This document shows, piece after piece, positions 46,497 to 56,024 of a stretch of DNA of 64,000 nt. This DNA comes from Ruegeria sp. EL01 (lineage in GTDB: Bacteria > Pseudomonadota > Alphaproteobacteria > Rhodobacterales > Rhodobacteraceae): the NCBI RefSeq assembly GCF_900313035.1, contig NZ_OMPS01000046.1, forward strand, positions 496,001-560,000. The letters run 5' to 3'. The stretch's first letter is position 1. Every line of letters starts with the position of its first letter. Under the pieces are notes generated by a model, which had not been told where the DNA came from, ran no database searches, and saw only the letters and a program-made list of their open reading frames with translations. Both the position numbers and the translations under genes were made by a program.

Positions 46497-47526
46497 AGCC
46501 ATACTGATCGCCATTTTGTGCATGCTGCCGATTCCAAGCTGGGCGCAGGGCTATGCTGGTCTGGGCGGGTCAGCCGATGGGTTCGAAATCCCCCAGCGCG
46601 GCTATCAGTTCGAGTTTCCCAAGGACCATGGGCCACATCCCGCGTTTCGAATCGAATGGTGGTATCTCACTGCAACCCTGACGGGCGACGATGGTCGCGA
46701 CTATGGTATTCAGTGGACGCTGTTCAGATCCGCATTGAAACCGTTCGAAACCGAAGGCTGGCAAAGCCCGCAAATTTGGATGGGCCATGCCGCGGTTACC
46801 ACACCTGAAACCCACTACTTCGCAGAACGTTTGTCGCGTGGTGGCATTGGGCAGGCCGGGGCAACGGCACTGCCTTTTTCGGCATGGATTGATGAATGGC
46901 AGATGAGCGGGCCCAATTTTGACACCCTGACCCTCACCGCAAACGGTGAAGATTTTGGGTATGATTTGTCACTGAAAGCCCAAGGTCCATTGGTCTTTCA
47001 CGGGGAAAATGGCTATTCTATAAAATCAGCCGATGGACAAGCCAGTCACTACTATTCCCAACCGTCGTACAGAGTCGAAGGCGTGCTGCACCTGCCTGAG
47101 GGAGACATGGCGGTCACTGGAAATGGATGGTTGGATCGGGAGTGGTCCTCGCAACCTCTGGCCGAGGATCAAAGCGGGTGGGATTGGTTCTCGCTCAGCT
47201 TCGATGACGGGGACAAGTTGATGGCATTTCGTCTGCGCGGAGACCGGGGTGATTTCACGTCAGCAACCTGGATCAGCACAGATGGGTCTGCCGTGGCTTT
47301 GCCGGATGGTTCCGCCAGTTTCACACCGCTGGAAACCGCACGTGTTGCAGGCCGCGACGTTCCGGTGGAGTGGCGCGTGACTGTGCCAGATCGTGGTGTC
47401 GATGTGGAAGTGTCCGCGTTGGTGCCAGATGCCTGGATGGCCACCCGTTTTGAGTATTGGGAAGGTCCTGTGGCTGTCACCGGCACCCATCAGGGGCGCG
47501 GGTATCTGGAGATGACGGGTTACTGA
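46486..47526 (+). CDS. Exported AttH/CrtC-fold lipocalin-like protein
   Basis: A 346-residue periplasmic protein: signal peptide about 1-20 (SWA-Q), then the paired beta-barrel AttH/carotenoid-hydratase fold, recognised by HPAFRIEWWYLTATL and WLDREWSSQPL. Members are called predicted secreted hydrolases; some hydrate carotenoids, but AttH proteins are of unknown activity. The GTG at 46486, overlapping the permease by 11 bases, is preferred to TTG at 46480. Together with the ATPase and permease it forms the conserved AttEFGH-like trio. Confidence 0.85.
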   Translation: MSVRAILIAILCMLPIPSWAQGYAGLGGSADGFEIPQRGYQFEFPKDHGPHPAFRIEWWYLTATLTGDDGRDYGIQWTLFRSALKPFETEGWQSPQIWMGHAAVTTPETHYFAERLSRGGIGQAGATALPFSAWIDEWQMSGPNFDTLTLTANGEDFGYDLSLKAQGPLVFHGENGYSIKSADGQASHYYSQPSYRVEGVLHLPEGDMAVTGNGWLDREWSSQPLAEDQSGWDWFSLSFDDGDKLMAFRLRGDRGDFTSATWISTDGSAVALPDGSASFTPLETARVAGRDVPVEWRVTVPDRGVDVEVSALVPDAWMATRFEYWEGPVAVTGTHQGRGYLEMTGY

Positions 47527-47578
47527 CCGAAAGTGCCGCCGTCTGTTGTGCCAATCGGGCGCGTCCGATTTTGTTCAG

Positions 47579-47610
47579 AAAAAAATGCGAAGCCCAAGAG
47601 AGCTTCGCAT
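47579..47610 (-). terminator. Terminator after the universal stress protein gene
   Basis: ATGCGAAGC (47585-47593) pairs perfectly with GCTTCGCAT (47602-47610); on the minus strand it is followed by seven Ts. It may also weakly stop the convergent AttH transcript. Confidence 0.9.
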
Positions 47611-47640
47611 ATCAACAAAAACGTATTTGGCGGGTTTTCC

Positions 47641-48072
47641 CTAACGGACAACATAGACCGAGACAGTTGAATGCCGCACAACCCGTGCTGCGTTCGGTCC
47701 CAACAAATAATCCTTCAGATCTGGTTTATGAGCGCCAATCACGATCAGGTCTGAACCCGCACCTTCTGCCGTTTTCAGGATCTCTTGATACGCCGTGCCC
47801 GTCGCCACCACATGCCGTATCTTTTCATTGCGATCTGCACCCAGTGTGTTTGCGCACATCTTGGTCAGGTTGTTCTGCGCCTCTTCCAGTGCTTTGTCGT
47901 GAAAGTCAGGCTGGAAAAAGCCGGAAACCCAGCTTTCTCCAAAATCGGGAAGGACGGTGACGACATCCAACTGCGCGCCCTCAATGTCCGCCAGCGCAGC
48001 CGCCTTTTTCAGGACAGGTGCATCCAAATCTCCGTTGCTGATGTCGATGGCGCATAGAACAGAACTTGTCAT
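47641..48072 (-). CDS. Universal stress protein (TeaD-like)
   Basis: A 143-residue UspA-fold protein. The ATP-binding C-terminus shows GAHKPDLKDYLLGPNAARV then HSTVSVYVVR, close to the G-2X-G-9X-G-(S/T) motif with a partial deviation in the first glycines. Its start overlaps the TRAP permease stop by four bases. A UspA protein (TeaD) modulates the ectoine TRAP transporter TeaABC in Halomonas; a similar regulatory pairing is likely here by position. Confidence 0.9.
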   Translation of the reverse strand: MTSSVLCAIDISNGDLDAPVLKKAAALADIEGAQLDVVTVLPDFGESWVSGFFQPDFHDKALEEAQNNLTKMCANTLGADRNEKIRHVVATGTAYQEILKTAEGAGSDLIVIGAHKPDLKDYLLGPNAARVVRHSTVSVYVVR

Positions 48073-50678
48073 GCTGGCACCTCTTGTCTGGCGGCACGGC
48101 CGCGTTGCAGGAAGGCGATCAGACCCAGCAATAGCATCGCCGGGATATAGATCAGCTGTTTCGGGGATTGGCTGGACGGCAAGCTGACCGAGGTCAGGCG
48201 CACCGCTTCATCGCCGTAGTAATCAAAGTTCCCCAGATTGTCGGCCACAGGTGTGCCAAACAAAGGTTCTTCGAGTTTGACCAACCCATCTTCGGGGACC
48301 AGCAGCAGACCCATGGCTTCGACCCGGGCAGAACCACCATCTTCGTCACCAACGGTAACGACAACAGTTGTATCGACCATTTCCAACGTATCAAAATCCG
48401 GGCCTTGGACCACCAGCCGGACCTCGGTTCCGGGCGGTGTTTCACCTATGGTTTCCTCGAACGCGGCTGGTTCAACAGTTGTAAACGGTGGTGAGATCCG
48501 GTCCATGAAGTAGTCCGGCCGGAACAGCGCAAAGGCCACAAAGATCAGGGCAATGCTTTCATAGATGCGGCTATGGGTGAGAAAGTACCCCATTGTTCCC
48601 GCCGTAAAGACAAGGATCGCTATTGTCGCAAATATGGCGACTGTTATGCCTTCCACCCACGTGACGTCGATCAACAGCAGGTCCGTGTTGAAGATAAACA
48701 CAAACGGCAGCGCCACAGTTCGAAGCGAATAGAAGAAAGCGATAAACCCGGTTTTGATCGCATCCCCACCCGAGACGGCAGCCGCAGCGAAACTTGCTAA
48801 GCCCACCGGCGGCGTTACGTCCGCCATGATGCCGAAATAGAAGACGAACAAGTGCACCGCGATCAGTGGCACGATCAGGCCGCTTTGCGCCCCCAGTTCG
48901 ACGACAACGCCGGCCATCAAGGAACTGACCACGATGTAGTTCGCTGTCGTTGGCAGCCCCATGCCCAGGATCAGGCTGAGTATACCAACCATTACCAGCA
49001 TCAGGATCAGGTTACCTCCCGACAGGAACTCGACCAGATCGGCCATGACCTGCCCGACACCCGTCAGTGTCACCGTGCCCACAATCACGCCCGCGGTGGC
49101 CGTGGCCAATGCGATACCAATCATGTTGCGTGCGCCATCGATCATGCCCTGCCAAAGGTCGGCGACACCATCGATAAACGTGTCATACATGTTGCTCTGA
49201 CCCCGGAAAATCGCCTTCAGGGGTTTCTGAGTCAACAGGATCACAAACAGCAACGCGGTGGCCCAGAAGGCCGACAAGCCCGGTGACTTCTGCTCGATCA
49301 TCAGGAAGTAAACCAACACGATGATCGGCAGCAGGTAGTGCAGACCGGCTTTGTAGATATCCGCGATAACAGGCAAAGTTACTTCTTTTGCATTTGGGTC
49401 ATCAGGCTCTAGATCCGGCACCTGAGCGGCCAGATACAGCAATGCCACATAGATGGCGCAGATGATAAGGCTCAGTATCAACCCCGCCGATGACGGCGCC
49501 CAACTGGTCACAGCTTCGACCGGGAATTGCGAGCCATAGCACAGCCCGGCGAAGACCAGGAAGAAGGACAGCATCCCGACAACGGTACGCGCCAGCTTTA
49601 CGTCGCGGTCGCCCAGGGTGGGCATGTTCCGCTTCACCGCCTCAAGGTGCACGATATAGACCAGCGCGATGTAAGAAATCGCGGCAGGAAGGAAGGCATG
49701 CGTGATCACCTCGACATAGGAAATGCCGACATATTCCACCATCAGAAACGCCGCAGCGCCCATTACCGGCGGCATGATCTGACCGTTCACGGACGAGGCG
49801 ACCTCGACCGAACCCGCCTGCTCACTGCTGAAACCAACGCGTTTCATCAGCGGGATGGTGAAGGTACCGGTGGTGACAACGTTGGCAATGGACGAACCCG
49901 AGATCAAACCGGTTGCAGCCGACCCTACGACGGCCGCTTTGGCGGGGCCGCCACGCAGGTGACCCAGCGCACCAAACGCCATCTTGATAAAGTAGTTCCC
50001 TGCCCCAGCCTTATCCAGCAAGGCCCCGAATAGAACGAAGAGGAACACGAATTTCGTCGAAACACCCAACGCAATCCCGAACACGCCCTCGGACGTGATC
50101 CACATATGGCTCATAGCCTTCTTCAGGCTGGCGCCTTTCCAGCGGATGACTTCCGGGACCCAATCGGAGGAGCCGAAGAATACATAAACCAGGAATATTG
50201 TAGCAATGATCGCCATCGCCGGGCCAAGCGCGCGGCGCGCGGCCTCGAACAGCAGGATCAAGCCACCTAAAGCAATCCATTTGTCCGTATCGTCGGCGAG
50301 ACCACCAGCATCGACGATCTTGTTATAGAAAAAATAGCCATACAGCGCGACAAACGCGCCCAAAACGCCCATCATCCAGTCCTGAACGGGAATATGATCC
50401 CGCGGGCTGGATTTCAGAGCCGGATAAGCCGCAAAGGCCAGAAACATCGCAAAGGCCAGATGGAATTGACGCGCGTTGTTAACAACGCTTCCCGGCAAGA
50501 CGTAATTGGAAATAGGTGAGGCCAAAACGACCTGAAAAATCGACCAGAGCGCTGCCACAATGGCCAGGAAAATCCCGACATTGCCGACCGGATTGCGTCC
50601 GCCTGCATCAGACGAGGCTACAAGTTCCTGCAGCTCTTCTTCGGATAGCGGACGATTGGATTGTGAATCGGAACTCAT
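48069..50678 (-). CDS. TRAP transporter fused permease (TAXI type)
   Basis: An 869-residue inner-membrane protein fusing the small (4TM) and large (12TM, DctM-type) TRAP subunits, with many helices across about 30-700 and a C-terminal soluble/DUF3394-like part (about 700-869). TAXI-TRAP systems usually have this fusion and a separate TAXI binding protein. Transport is ion-driven uptake of organic acids; substrate not determinable. GGAGACATGTC precedes the ATG. Lies 98 bases after the receptor gene, across a strong hairpin. Confidence 0.93.
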   Translation of the reverse strand: MSSDSQSNRPLSEEELQELVASSDAGGRNPVGNVGIFLAIVAALWSIFQVVLASPISNYVLPGSVVNNARQFHLAFAMFLAFAAYPALKSSPRDHIPVQDWMMGVLGAFVALYGYFFYNKIVDAGGLADDTDKWIALGGLILLFEAARRALGPAMAIIATIFLVYVFFGSSDWVPEVIRWKGASLKKAMSHMWITSEGVFGIALGVSTKFVFLFVLFGALLDKAGAGNYFIKMAFGALGHLRGGPAKAAVVGSAATGLISGSSIANVVTTGTFTIPLMKRVGFSSEQAGSVEVASSVNGQIMPPVMGAAAFLMVEYVGISYVEVITHAFLPAAISYIALVYIVHLEAVKRNMPTLGDRDVKLARTVVGMLSFFLVFAGLCYGSQFPVEAVTSWAPSSAGLILSLIICAIYVALLYLAAQVPDLEPDDPNAKEVTLPVIADIYKAGLHYLLPIIVLVYFLMIEQKSPGLSAFWATALLFVILLTQKPLKAIFRGQSNMYDTFIDGVADLWQGMIDGARNMIGIALATATAGVIVGTVTLTGVGQVMADLVEFLSGGNLILMLVMVGILSLILGMGLPTTANYIVVSSLMAGVVVELGAQSGLIVPLIAVHLFVFYFGIMADVTPPVGLASFAAAAVSGGDAIKTGFIAFFYSLRTVALPFVFIFNTDLLLIDVTWVEGITVAIFATIAILVFTAGTMGYFLTHSRIYESIALIFVAFALFRPDYFMDRISPPFTTVEPAAFEETIGETPPGTEVRLVVQGPDFDTLEMVDTTVVVTVGDEDGGSARVEAMGLLLVPEDGLVKLEEPLFGTPVADNLGNFDYYGDEAVRLTSVSLPSSQSPKQLIYIPAMLLLGLIAFLQRGRAARQEVPA

Positions 50679-50740
50679 GACATGTCTCCCCGTCGCGGCC
50701 TTTTCGGCCTTCTAACTTGCCCGTTTGATACGGGTTTGGT

Positions 50741-50764
50741 GCAGGGCGCCCATGGGCACCCTGC
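50741..50764 (-). other. Strong intercistronic hairpin between TAXI receptor and TRAP permease
   Basis: GCAGGG-C-GCCC pairs with GGGC-A-CCCTGC across a central AT, giving a near-perfect 24-base dyad without U-run. Such hairpins after binding-protein genes often protect the upstream mRNA so the receptor is made in excess. Confidence 0.6.
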
Positions 50765-50776
50765 TTCAAGTCCGGA

Positions 50777-51745
50777 TTACTGGATCCAGCCTTTTTCTTT
50801 GTAGTACTTCTCGGCGCCCGGATGCAGCGGAGCCGACAGGCCGTCCGCGATCATTTCCTCGGGCTTGAGGTTGGCAAATGCGGGGTGCAGCTTTTTGAAG
50901 TCATCGAAGTTTTCGAAGACCGAGCTGACCACCGCGTAAACCGCATCATCCGACACGTCTGCCGACGTCACGAAGGTTGCGCCCACACCAAAGGTCTGGG
51001 TATCGCCATCAGAACCGCGATACATGCCGCCAGGAATGGTTGCGGTCCGGTAGAACGAATTGTCGTCGACCAGTTTGCTGACGGCATCGCCGCTGACGTT
51101 CACCAGAACCGAGTCACAGGCTGTGGTCGCTTCCTGGATCGAACCCGATGGGTGACCGACAGTGTAGACCATCGCGTCGATCTGGTTGTCGCACAGAGCT
51201 GCGGACTGTTCTGCCGCCTTCAGCTCGGTCGCCAGTTCGAAATCACCGGTGGTCCAACCCATTTCGCCCAACAGGACTTCCATGGTGCCGCGCTGACCGG
51301 AACCAGGGTTACCGATATTGACGCGTTTCCCCTTCAGATCCTCGAAATTGGTGACGCCGGAATCGGCACGGGCCACAACGGTAAAGGGCTCTGGGTGAAC
51401 CGAGAACACGGCGCGCAGGTTTTCGAAAGGACCAGCCTCTTCGAATTTCGAGCTGCCGTTATAAGCGTGGTACTGCCAGTCGGACTGCGCCACGCCAAAC
51501 TCCAGCTCGCCTTCGCGGATGGTGTTGATGTTGTAGACGGAACCGCCGGTCGATTCGACCGAGCAGCGTACGCCATGTTCCTTGCGTCCCTTGTTAACCA
51601 GGCGGCAAATCGCGCCGCCGGTCGGGTAGTAAACGCCGGTCACACCGCCGGTGCCGATAGTGATGAACTCTTCGGCATAAGCCGCCGGAGCCATCATGGC
51701 CGCGGTGACAAATGCGCCGAGGCTAAGCTTGCTGCTGTTTTTCAT
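50777..51745 (-). CDS. TAXI-family TRAP transporter solute receptor
   Basis: A 322-residue periplasmic binding protein: signal peptide about 1-24 (AYA-E), then [24 protein letters not shown], the hallmark of TAXI receptors that bind glutamate-like or other small acids. [12 protein letters not shown] and a C-terminal [13 protein letters not shown] also fit. It leads the transporter operon with permease and universal stress protein. GGGAG lies seven bases before the ATG. Confidence 0.95.
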   Translation of the reverse strand: MKNSSKLSLGAFVTAAMMAPAAYAEEFITIGTGGVTGVYYPTGGAICRLVNKGRKEHGVRCSVESTGGSVYNINTIREGELEFGVAQSDWQYHAYNGSSKFEEAGPFENLRAVFSVHPEPFTVVARADSGVTNFEDLKGKRVNIGNPGSGQRGTMEVLLGEMGWTTGDFELATELKAAEQSAALCDNQIDAMVYTVGHPSGSIQEATTACDSVLVNVSGDAVSKLVDDNSFYRTATIPGGMYRGSDGDTQTFGVGATFVTSADVSDDAVYAVVSSVFENFDDFKKLHPAFANLKPEEMIADGLSAPLHPGAEKYYKEKGWIQ

Positions 51746-52213
51746 TTAAGAACTCCCATTTTTATTTTGCTGGTGGGGAAAAGGCTTAGACCCCTTATTC
51801 GGGGAACGCGCCGATAAGCCAGATCAGCCCGTCATGCAACGGCTGCACCTGAGTAAATTTTCCAATATCTCCCAACAATTTCGAGGTTTCATTCAGAGAC
51901 ACCAATTGTCAAGTCCAGCGCATCATTCATCTGCCCAAAGCAGCAAATCTGAGGAAGTTTTCAAAAGTTTCCCCGCTAATGGGCACGAGGGCGCCTTATC
52001 TGCCCTCTCACCAGCACAGGCAGCAAAGCGTCTTCGTTCAAGCGTCGGAATATTGAACCGCGCGTAGGTCCATATCAATCGCGAACAACACCCTACTACC
52101 GAAGATCCAGGGCGCCCGAACTGGTGTCAAAAAACCGAATCGAAACAATTGTTTCGAAACGCCTTTCAACGCCTGAGCTCAGGCGTTCGATGCACCCGAA
52201 ATCGGTACTCTGC
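51746..52213. other. 468-base intergenic region with two perfect palindromes
   Basis: No coding frame is convincing. The TAXI receptor promoter should lie in 51746-51900. Palindromes TCGAAACAATTGTTTCGA (52140-52157) and AACGCCTGAGCTCAGGCGTT (52168-52187) lie near the 3' end of the upstream glycosyltransferase gene. On the minus strand the first is followed, after TTCGG, by TTTTTTG. Confidence 0.6.
52125..52187 (-). terminator. Double-palindrome terminator candidate of the glycosyltransferase gene
   Basis: Reading on the minus strand from the stop at 52214: hairpin AACGCCTG/CAGGCGTT, ten bases, hairpin TCGAAAC/GTTTCGA, then TTCGGTTTTTTG. The order hairpin-hairpin-U-run fits termination. Confidence 0.5.
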
Positions 52214-53413
52214 TCACTTATCCCGGGTTGGAATCTCGATGATTCCGAACAGGAACGCCGCAAATGCAGACTGGACCGAGATTGCTATCAAACTGAATCC
52301 TGCAGCGGTCAACCGTGTTGTCAGAGGGTTCGATATGTCGCCAAAACCAAGTAGAGCCCACTGCCCAAACGCGATGCCAAACAGAAGAAGGCCAAACAAA
52401 AGCAGCCAAAAAGCAAACAGGGCAATATTGTCGGTCGTTGCCCAGTTCCTAAGGATTTGGCTCGACCCCCCGACAGGCAACAGACCGCTGTTTGTCGCGA
52501 TCATGCGTGCCAATGCTCCGAACGTCAGCAACTGGGTGCCAACGATTGTGATCAAGCAGGATGCCAGAAAGGTGTTCGTTCCAAGTTCGACAGATCCTGC
52601 TACGCGCACCGGGCCGAACATGAGAACGAGGGCTGTGATGCCGCCAATCAGTGTAAAGAACAGTCCTGGATACACAAAAAGCCATCTGGGGTTGTGCATC
52701 AGCAGGAACTTTAGGTGCCGCCACCCGTCTCGCCAGGTGCGCAAATGCGGCGGGCGACTTCTGCCATCAGGCTTGAGGGTTGTAGGTACCTCGGCAATTT
52801 TCAGGCGGCTCATCGCGGATCGGACCACCATCTCGGATGCAAATTCCATGCCGGATGTGTGCAGTTGAAGGTCCAGAATGGACTGACGCCGGAAACCGCG
52901 CATGCCACAATGAAAATCGCCGATACGGATATTAAAGAACAACCGACCGATAAAGCTCAGAACTGGATTGCCCAGATACCGGTGCAGAAACGGCATCGCG
53001 CCCTCGGCTATACCACCGCGGAATCGGTTTCCCATGACCAGATCATTTCCGGCCCGCAGTTCCTGAACAAATAACTCTAACTTGGAAAAATCATAGCTGT
53101 CGTCAGCGTCACCCATGATCACAAACGTTCCACGGGCTGCTTCGATACCGCCGGCCAATGCCGCGCCATACCCTTTTTGTTCGACATTCACGACCCTGGC
53201 CCCAAGACCTTCGGCAATCTCAATCGAACCGTCGGTGCTGCCATTGTCTGCGATCAGAACCTCGCCCCGAATGCCATCACGCGCGATGAAATCAAGCGCT
53301 TTTCGAACGCAGACCTCAATCGTTTCGGCCTCATTCAGGCACGGCATCAGGATCGTTAACTCGATCGCGTCAGACTCAACTGATGATTCTGTAACTTCTT
53401 GCTTCCCAACCAA
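52214..53413 (-). CDS. Membrane-bound family 2 glycosyltransferase (DPM1/ArnC-like)
   Basis: A 399-residue enzyme: GT-A domain at about 18-240 (LMPCLNEAETI, the ADNGSTDGS turn, and DADDSYDF as the metal-binding DxD), followed by four C-terminal helices (about 265-395). It probably transfers a sugar from a nucleotide donor to a polyprenyl phosphate or envelope glycan. The start is TTG at 53413, supported by AGGTGG seven bases upstream; the next in-frame ATG would cut into the domain. It stands alone. Confidence 0.87.
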   Translation of the reverse strand: MVGKQEVTESSVESDAIELTILMPCLNEAETIEVCVRKALDFIARDGIRGEVLIADNGSTDGSIEIAEGLGARVVNVEQKGYGAALAGGIEAARGTFVIMGDADDSYDFSKLELFVQELRAGNDLVMGNRFRGGIAEGAMPFLHRYLGNPVLSFIGRLFFNIRIGDFHCGMRGFRRQSILDLQLHTSGMEFASEMVVRSAMSRLKIAEVPTTLKPDGRSRPPHLRTWRDGWRHLKFLLMHNPRWLFVYPGLFFTLIGGITALVLMFGPVRVAGSVELGTNTFLASCLITIVGTQLLTFGALARMIATNSGLLPVGGSSQILRNWATTDNIALFAFWLLLFGLLLFGIAFGQWALLGFGDISNPLTTRLTAAGFSLIAISVQSAFAAFLFGIIEIPTRDK

Positions 53414-53949
53414 TGGAACCCACCTACTAAAAATAAAACAAATAACACTATCAGATTTACAGACAGGACATCGAAGTCAAGGACAGTCTGCAAAGGCGTA
53501 ATTTTATTCACTCGGGATGAACATAAGCCAATCTACGGATACTTTGTTTAACAATTCGAAACAAGTTCGCGGAACACGATTTCCAGCAACGCCTCGCGTG
53601 TTTTGGCCGGTGGTCCCAGAGCTGGTAAACTTCGCCCTTTTGTAGATGTTGGGAAGAAGTCGATTCTGCGAAAAAGATCCGAATACAATCTCAAGAGAAC
53701 AGCGCGTTGGCGTTAATCTCAAGGTTTGGTTTTGGATGAAAATGCGAATGACTCAGTGCCCAAGGAGAGGCGCGACCTCTCAAGATGCTACCACCGGGGG
53801 GCGTGAGTTCTATCACCTCTGTTTTGAACAGTATTTGCTTGTTTTCACTCACACAAACACATCAGGATCAGAACAAGAAAGTGTGGGTATGCGGAATACC
53901 GGTAAAGAAAAAACAGAGAGCAGGTTCCCCTAACTCTCTGTTTTTACCT
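53414..53949. other. 536-base stretch without a supported gene
   Basis: Lower in GC than the surroundings. Short frames here (for example plus 53646-53933 and minus 53504-53722) lack ribosome binding sites and plausible composition. The right end holds the terminator of the tRNA-Leu gene. Confidence 0.6.
53903..53945 (-). terminator. Terminator downstream of tRNA-Leu
   Basis: AAAAACAGAGAG (53909-53920) pairs perfectly over 12 bases with CTCTCTGTTTTT (53934-53945). On the minus strand the U-run TTTTTTCTTT follows. It lies five bases from the tRNA 3' end. Confidence 0.9.
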
Positions 53950-54035
53950 TGGTACCCAAGGCCGGACTCGAACCGGCACGTCCGTTAGGACGGGGGATTT
54001 TGAATCCCCTGCGTCTACCATTCCGCCACTTGGGC
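53950..54035 (-). tRNA. tRNA-Leu (anticodon CAA)
   Basis: Minus-strand acceptor GCCCAAG pairs with CTTGGGT (one G-U), anticodon stem GGGGA/TCCCC holds loop TTCAAAA (anticodon CAA), and a long variable arm (CGTCCTAACGGACG) marks it as class II. The T-arm GCCGGTTCGAGTCCGGC is canonical and CCA is encoded (53952-53950). Length 86 bases. Confidence 0.96.
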
Positions 54036-54180
54036 CTCGGACACTGAATTAGCGTTCAACTCGACGAAGGTCCAGAGGCAAAAAACAACCAATACCCTGA
54101 TTGTTTCTGCGACGGCGGTTGACGGTACTGCAGGTGCATGGTTTGGCTTGCACGGTCTGAGAATTGGATTTGAGTGCTTT

Positions 54181-54759
54181 ATGTTGCGATCGTTGTACGA
54201 CTGGACCATTCGGCTGGCAGAACACCCGCGTGCCCTGTGGGCACTGGCCGTCGTGGCTTTTGTCGAAAGTTCTTTTTTTCCAATTCCCCCTGACGTGCTG
54301 ATGATTCCCATGATCCTGGCGCGCCCTTCGCGGGCCTGGCTGATCGCGTCGGTTGCCTTGGTGGCGTCTGTTCTGGGCGGCATGTTGGGTTATGCGATCG
54401 GGGCATTCTTCTATGACAGCATTGGCCAGCCCATTCTGGAATCCATGGGCAAAGCGCATGCCATGGAAGAGTTCAACACCCGCTTCAACGACTTTGGCTT
54501 CTGGGCTGTTCTTGCGGCCGGGATTACCCCTTTCCCCTACAAGGTCATCACCATCATGTCCGGCTGGACGGGGATGCCGCTGGGGACGTTTATCGCCACA
54601 TCCATTCTGGCCCGAGCACTGCGATTCTTCTTGGTCGCTGGTTTGCTTTGGGGCTTTGGTGAACCGATCCGGGACTTTATCGAAAAGCGCCTGGGTCTGA
54701 TGTTCACGTTGTTCATCATTCTGCTGTTTGGCGGATTCTTAGCGGTACGATACCTATGA
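54181..54759 (+). CDS. YqaA/DedA-like (VTT-domain) membrane protein
   Basis: A 192-residue protein with the VTT/SNARE-associated pattern: FVESSFFPIPPDVLMIP (about 30-46), GGMLGYAIGAFF, and the reentrant GITPFPYKVITIMSGW (about 115-130). DedA-superfamily members are lipid (undecaprenyl-phosphate) transporters in other bacteria. The start ATG at 54181 follows family length. The stop overlaps dsbB by four bases (ATGA), linking envelope lipid and disulfide functions. Confidence 0.9.
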   Translation: MLRSLYDWTIRLAEHPRALWALAVVAFVESSFFPIPPDVLMIPMILARPSRAWLIASVALVASVLGGMLGYAIGAFFYDSIGQPILESMGKAHAMEEFNTRFNDFGFWAVLAAGITPFPYKVITIMSGWTGMPLGTFIATSILARALRFFLVAGLLWGFGEPIRDFIEKRLGLMFTLFIILLFGGFLAVRYL

Positions 54760-55220
54760 CAAAACGTGCGACTTACGTTGTTTTGGCTGCAGCCGGTTCT
54801 GCAGCATTGTTGCTGGCGGCCTGGAGCTTCCAGTATTTTGGCGGCTTGGCGCCCTGCAAAATGTGTATCTGGCAACGATACCCACATGGCGCGGCAGTTG
54901 CCGTCGGACTTGTTGCTCTGGCCTTGCCAAACGTTCGAATCTTGCCCCTGTTCGGCGCACTTGCTGCGGCAGTAACCTCCGGGATCGGAATCTATCATGC
55001 AGGGGTCGAGCGGGGATTCTGGGAAGGACCCAGCAGTTGTACTTCGGGCGACATCGGCGGGTTGTCTTCGCAAGAGTTGATGGAGCAGATTATGTCTGCC
55101 CCATTGGTGCGCTGCGATGATATCCCATGGGAAATGCTCGGCCTGTCGATGGCTGGATGGAATGCCCTGATTTCCGCCGGGCTGGTGCTGGTCTGGATCG
55201 CTGCCTGGCGCAGCCGCTGA
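54756..55220 (+). CDS. dsbB: Disulfide bond formation protein DsbB
   Basis: A 154-residue, four-helix membrane protein that reoxidises DsbA and passes electrons to quinone. The first redox pair is in APCKMCIWQRYPH (about 34-46) and the second pair in periplasmic loop 2 (Cys91 region SSCTSG and Cys114 VRCDD). The Arg after the first pair fits the quinone-binding site. No dsbA is adjacent. Confidence 0.92.
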   Translation: MTKRATYVVLAAAGSAALLLAAWSFQYFGGLAPCKMCIWQRYPHGAAVAVGLVALALPNVRILPLFGALAAAVTSGIGIYHAGVERGFWEGPSSCTSGDIGGLSSQELMEQIMSAPLVRCDDIPWEMLGLSMAGWNALISAGLVLVWIAAWRSR

Positions 55221-55223
55221 ACC

Positions 55224-55811
55224 TTACAGCTGATCCAATTCCGCGTCCCAATAGAGAAAATCGATCCAGCTCTCGTGCAAATGGTTCGGAGGGAACTTGC
55301 GGCCAATATTGCGCAACGCCTCGGCGTCGGGCTGTCGCGGTGGTTTGCGTAACGACATGCCTGCCTGACGCAAGGACTTTGACCCTTTGCGCAGGTTGCA
55401 GGGGCTGCAGGCCGCAACCACGTTTTGCCAGCTGGTCACCCCGCCTGCGGCGCGCGGCACCACGTGGTCAAACGTCAGGTCGCCTCGGCCACCGCAGTAC
55501 TGACAGCAGAATTCGTCCCTCAGAAATAAATTAAAGCGCGTGAAGGCCACGCGCTTTCTGGGTTTTACATAGTCTTTCAACACAACGACCGAGGGTATTC
55601 GGATCTCGGTACTGGGACTGCGGACCACCTCGTCGTATTCGGCAACGATATCGACCCTGTCCAGCCAGGCTGCTTTGATCGCCTCCTGCCAGGGCCACAG
55701 AGACAGCGGATAATAGGACAAGGGGCGGTAATCGGCATTCAAAACCAATGCCGGGTGATGCTTGAGCGCACCTGGCTCCCTGACAAATTCGGTCCTGAAG
55801 TCTCCGTCCAT
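55224..55811 (-). CDS. HNH endonuclease family protein
   Basis: A 195-residue protein with a complete HNH/zinc site: CQYCG (about 108-112), [11 protein letters not shown] (about 117-127), and [10 protein letters not shown] (about 138-147). An N-terminal domain ([22 protein letters not shown]) is typical of the widely conserved chromosomal alphaproteobacterial HNH proteins, not of phage or restriction systems. Function uncertain. The start at 55811 fits the domain; a longer frame to 55994 crosses the divergent promoter region. Confidence 0.87.
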   Translation of the reverse strand: MDGDFRTEFVREPGALKHHPALVLNADYRPLSYYPLSLWPWQEAIKAAWLDRVDIVAEYDEVVRSPSTEIRIPSVVVLKDYVKPRKRVAFTRFNLFLRDEFCCQYCGGRGDLTFDHVVPRAAGGVTSWQNVVAACSPCNLRKGSKSLRQAGMSLRKPPRQPDAEALRNIGRKFPPNHLHESWIDFLYWDAELDQL

Positions 55812-56024
55812 GGTAGAATCGCCTCTCGCTCTCAGCTGCCCGTTTGTGACACCAGAGCGGAGAGCACCCGCCCCAGCCTTATGATGACTATATATCGTGT
55901 TAAATCTCTGACAAGCCCCGAGTTTCCACAATATGTCGAAGACTGGGTAAGCCTGTTCCGTAACAGAAGCATGACAGTTATCCACAGGTTGCATCCGATG
56001 CGGTGCTCGCGTTATGGCGGGCGC

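Noticed and set aside
53504..53722. Minus-strand frame of 72 codons
   Set aside because: No start signal and no recognisable features.
53646..53933. Plus-strand frame of 95 codons in the gene-poor region
   Set aside because: No ribosome binding site, odd composition, and it runs into a terminator.
55224..55811. HNH gene as part of a restriction or defence system
   Set aside because: No methyltransferase or partner nearby; it looks like the common chromosomal alphaproteobacterial HNH protein.
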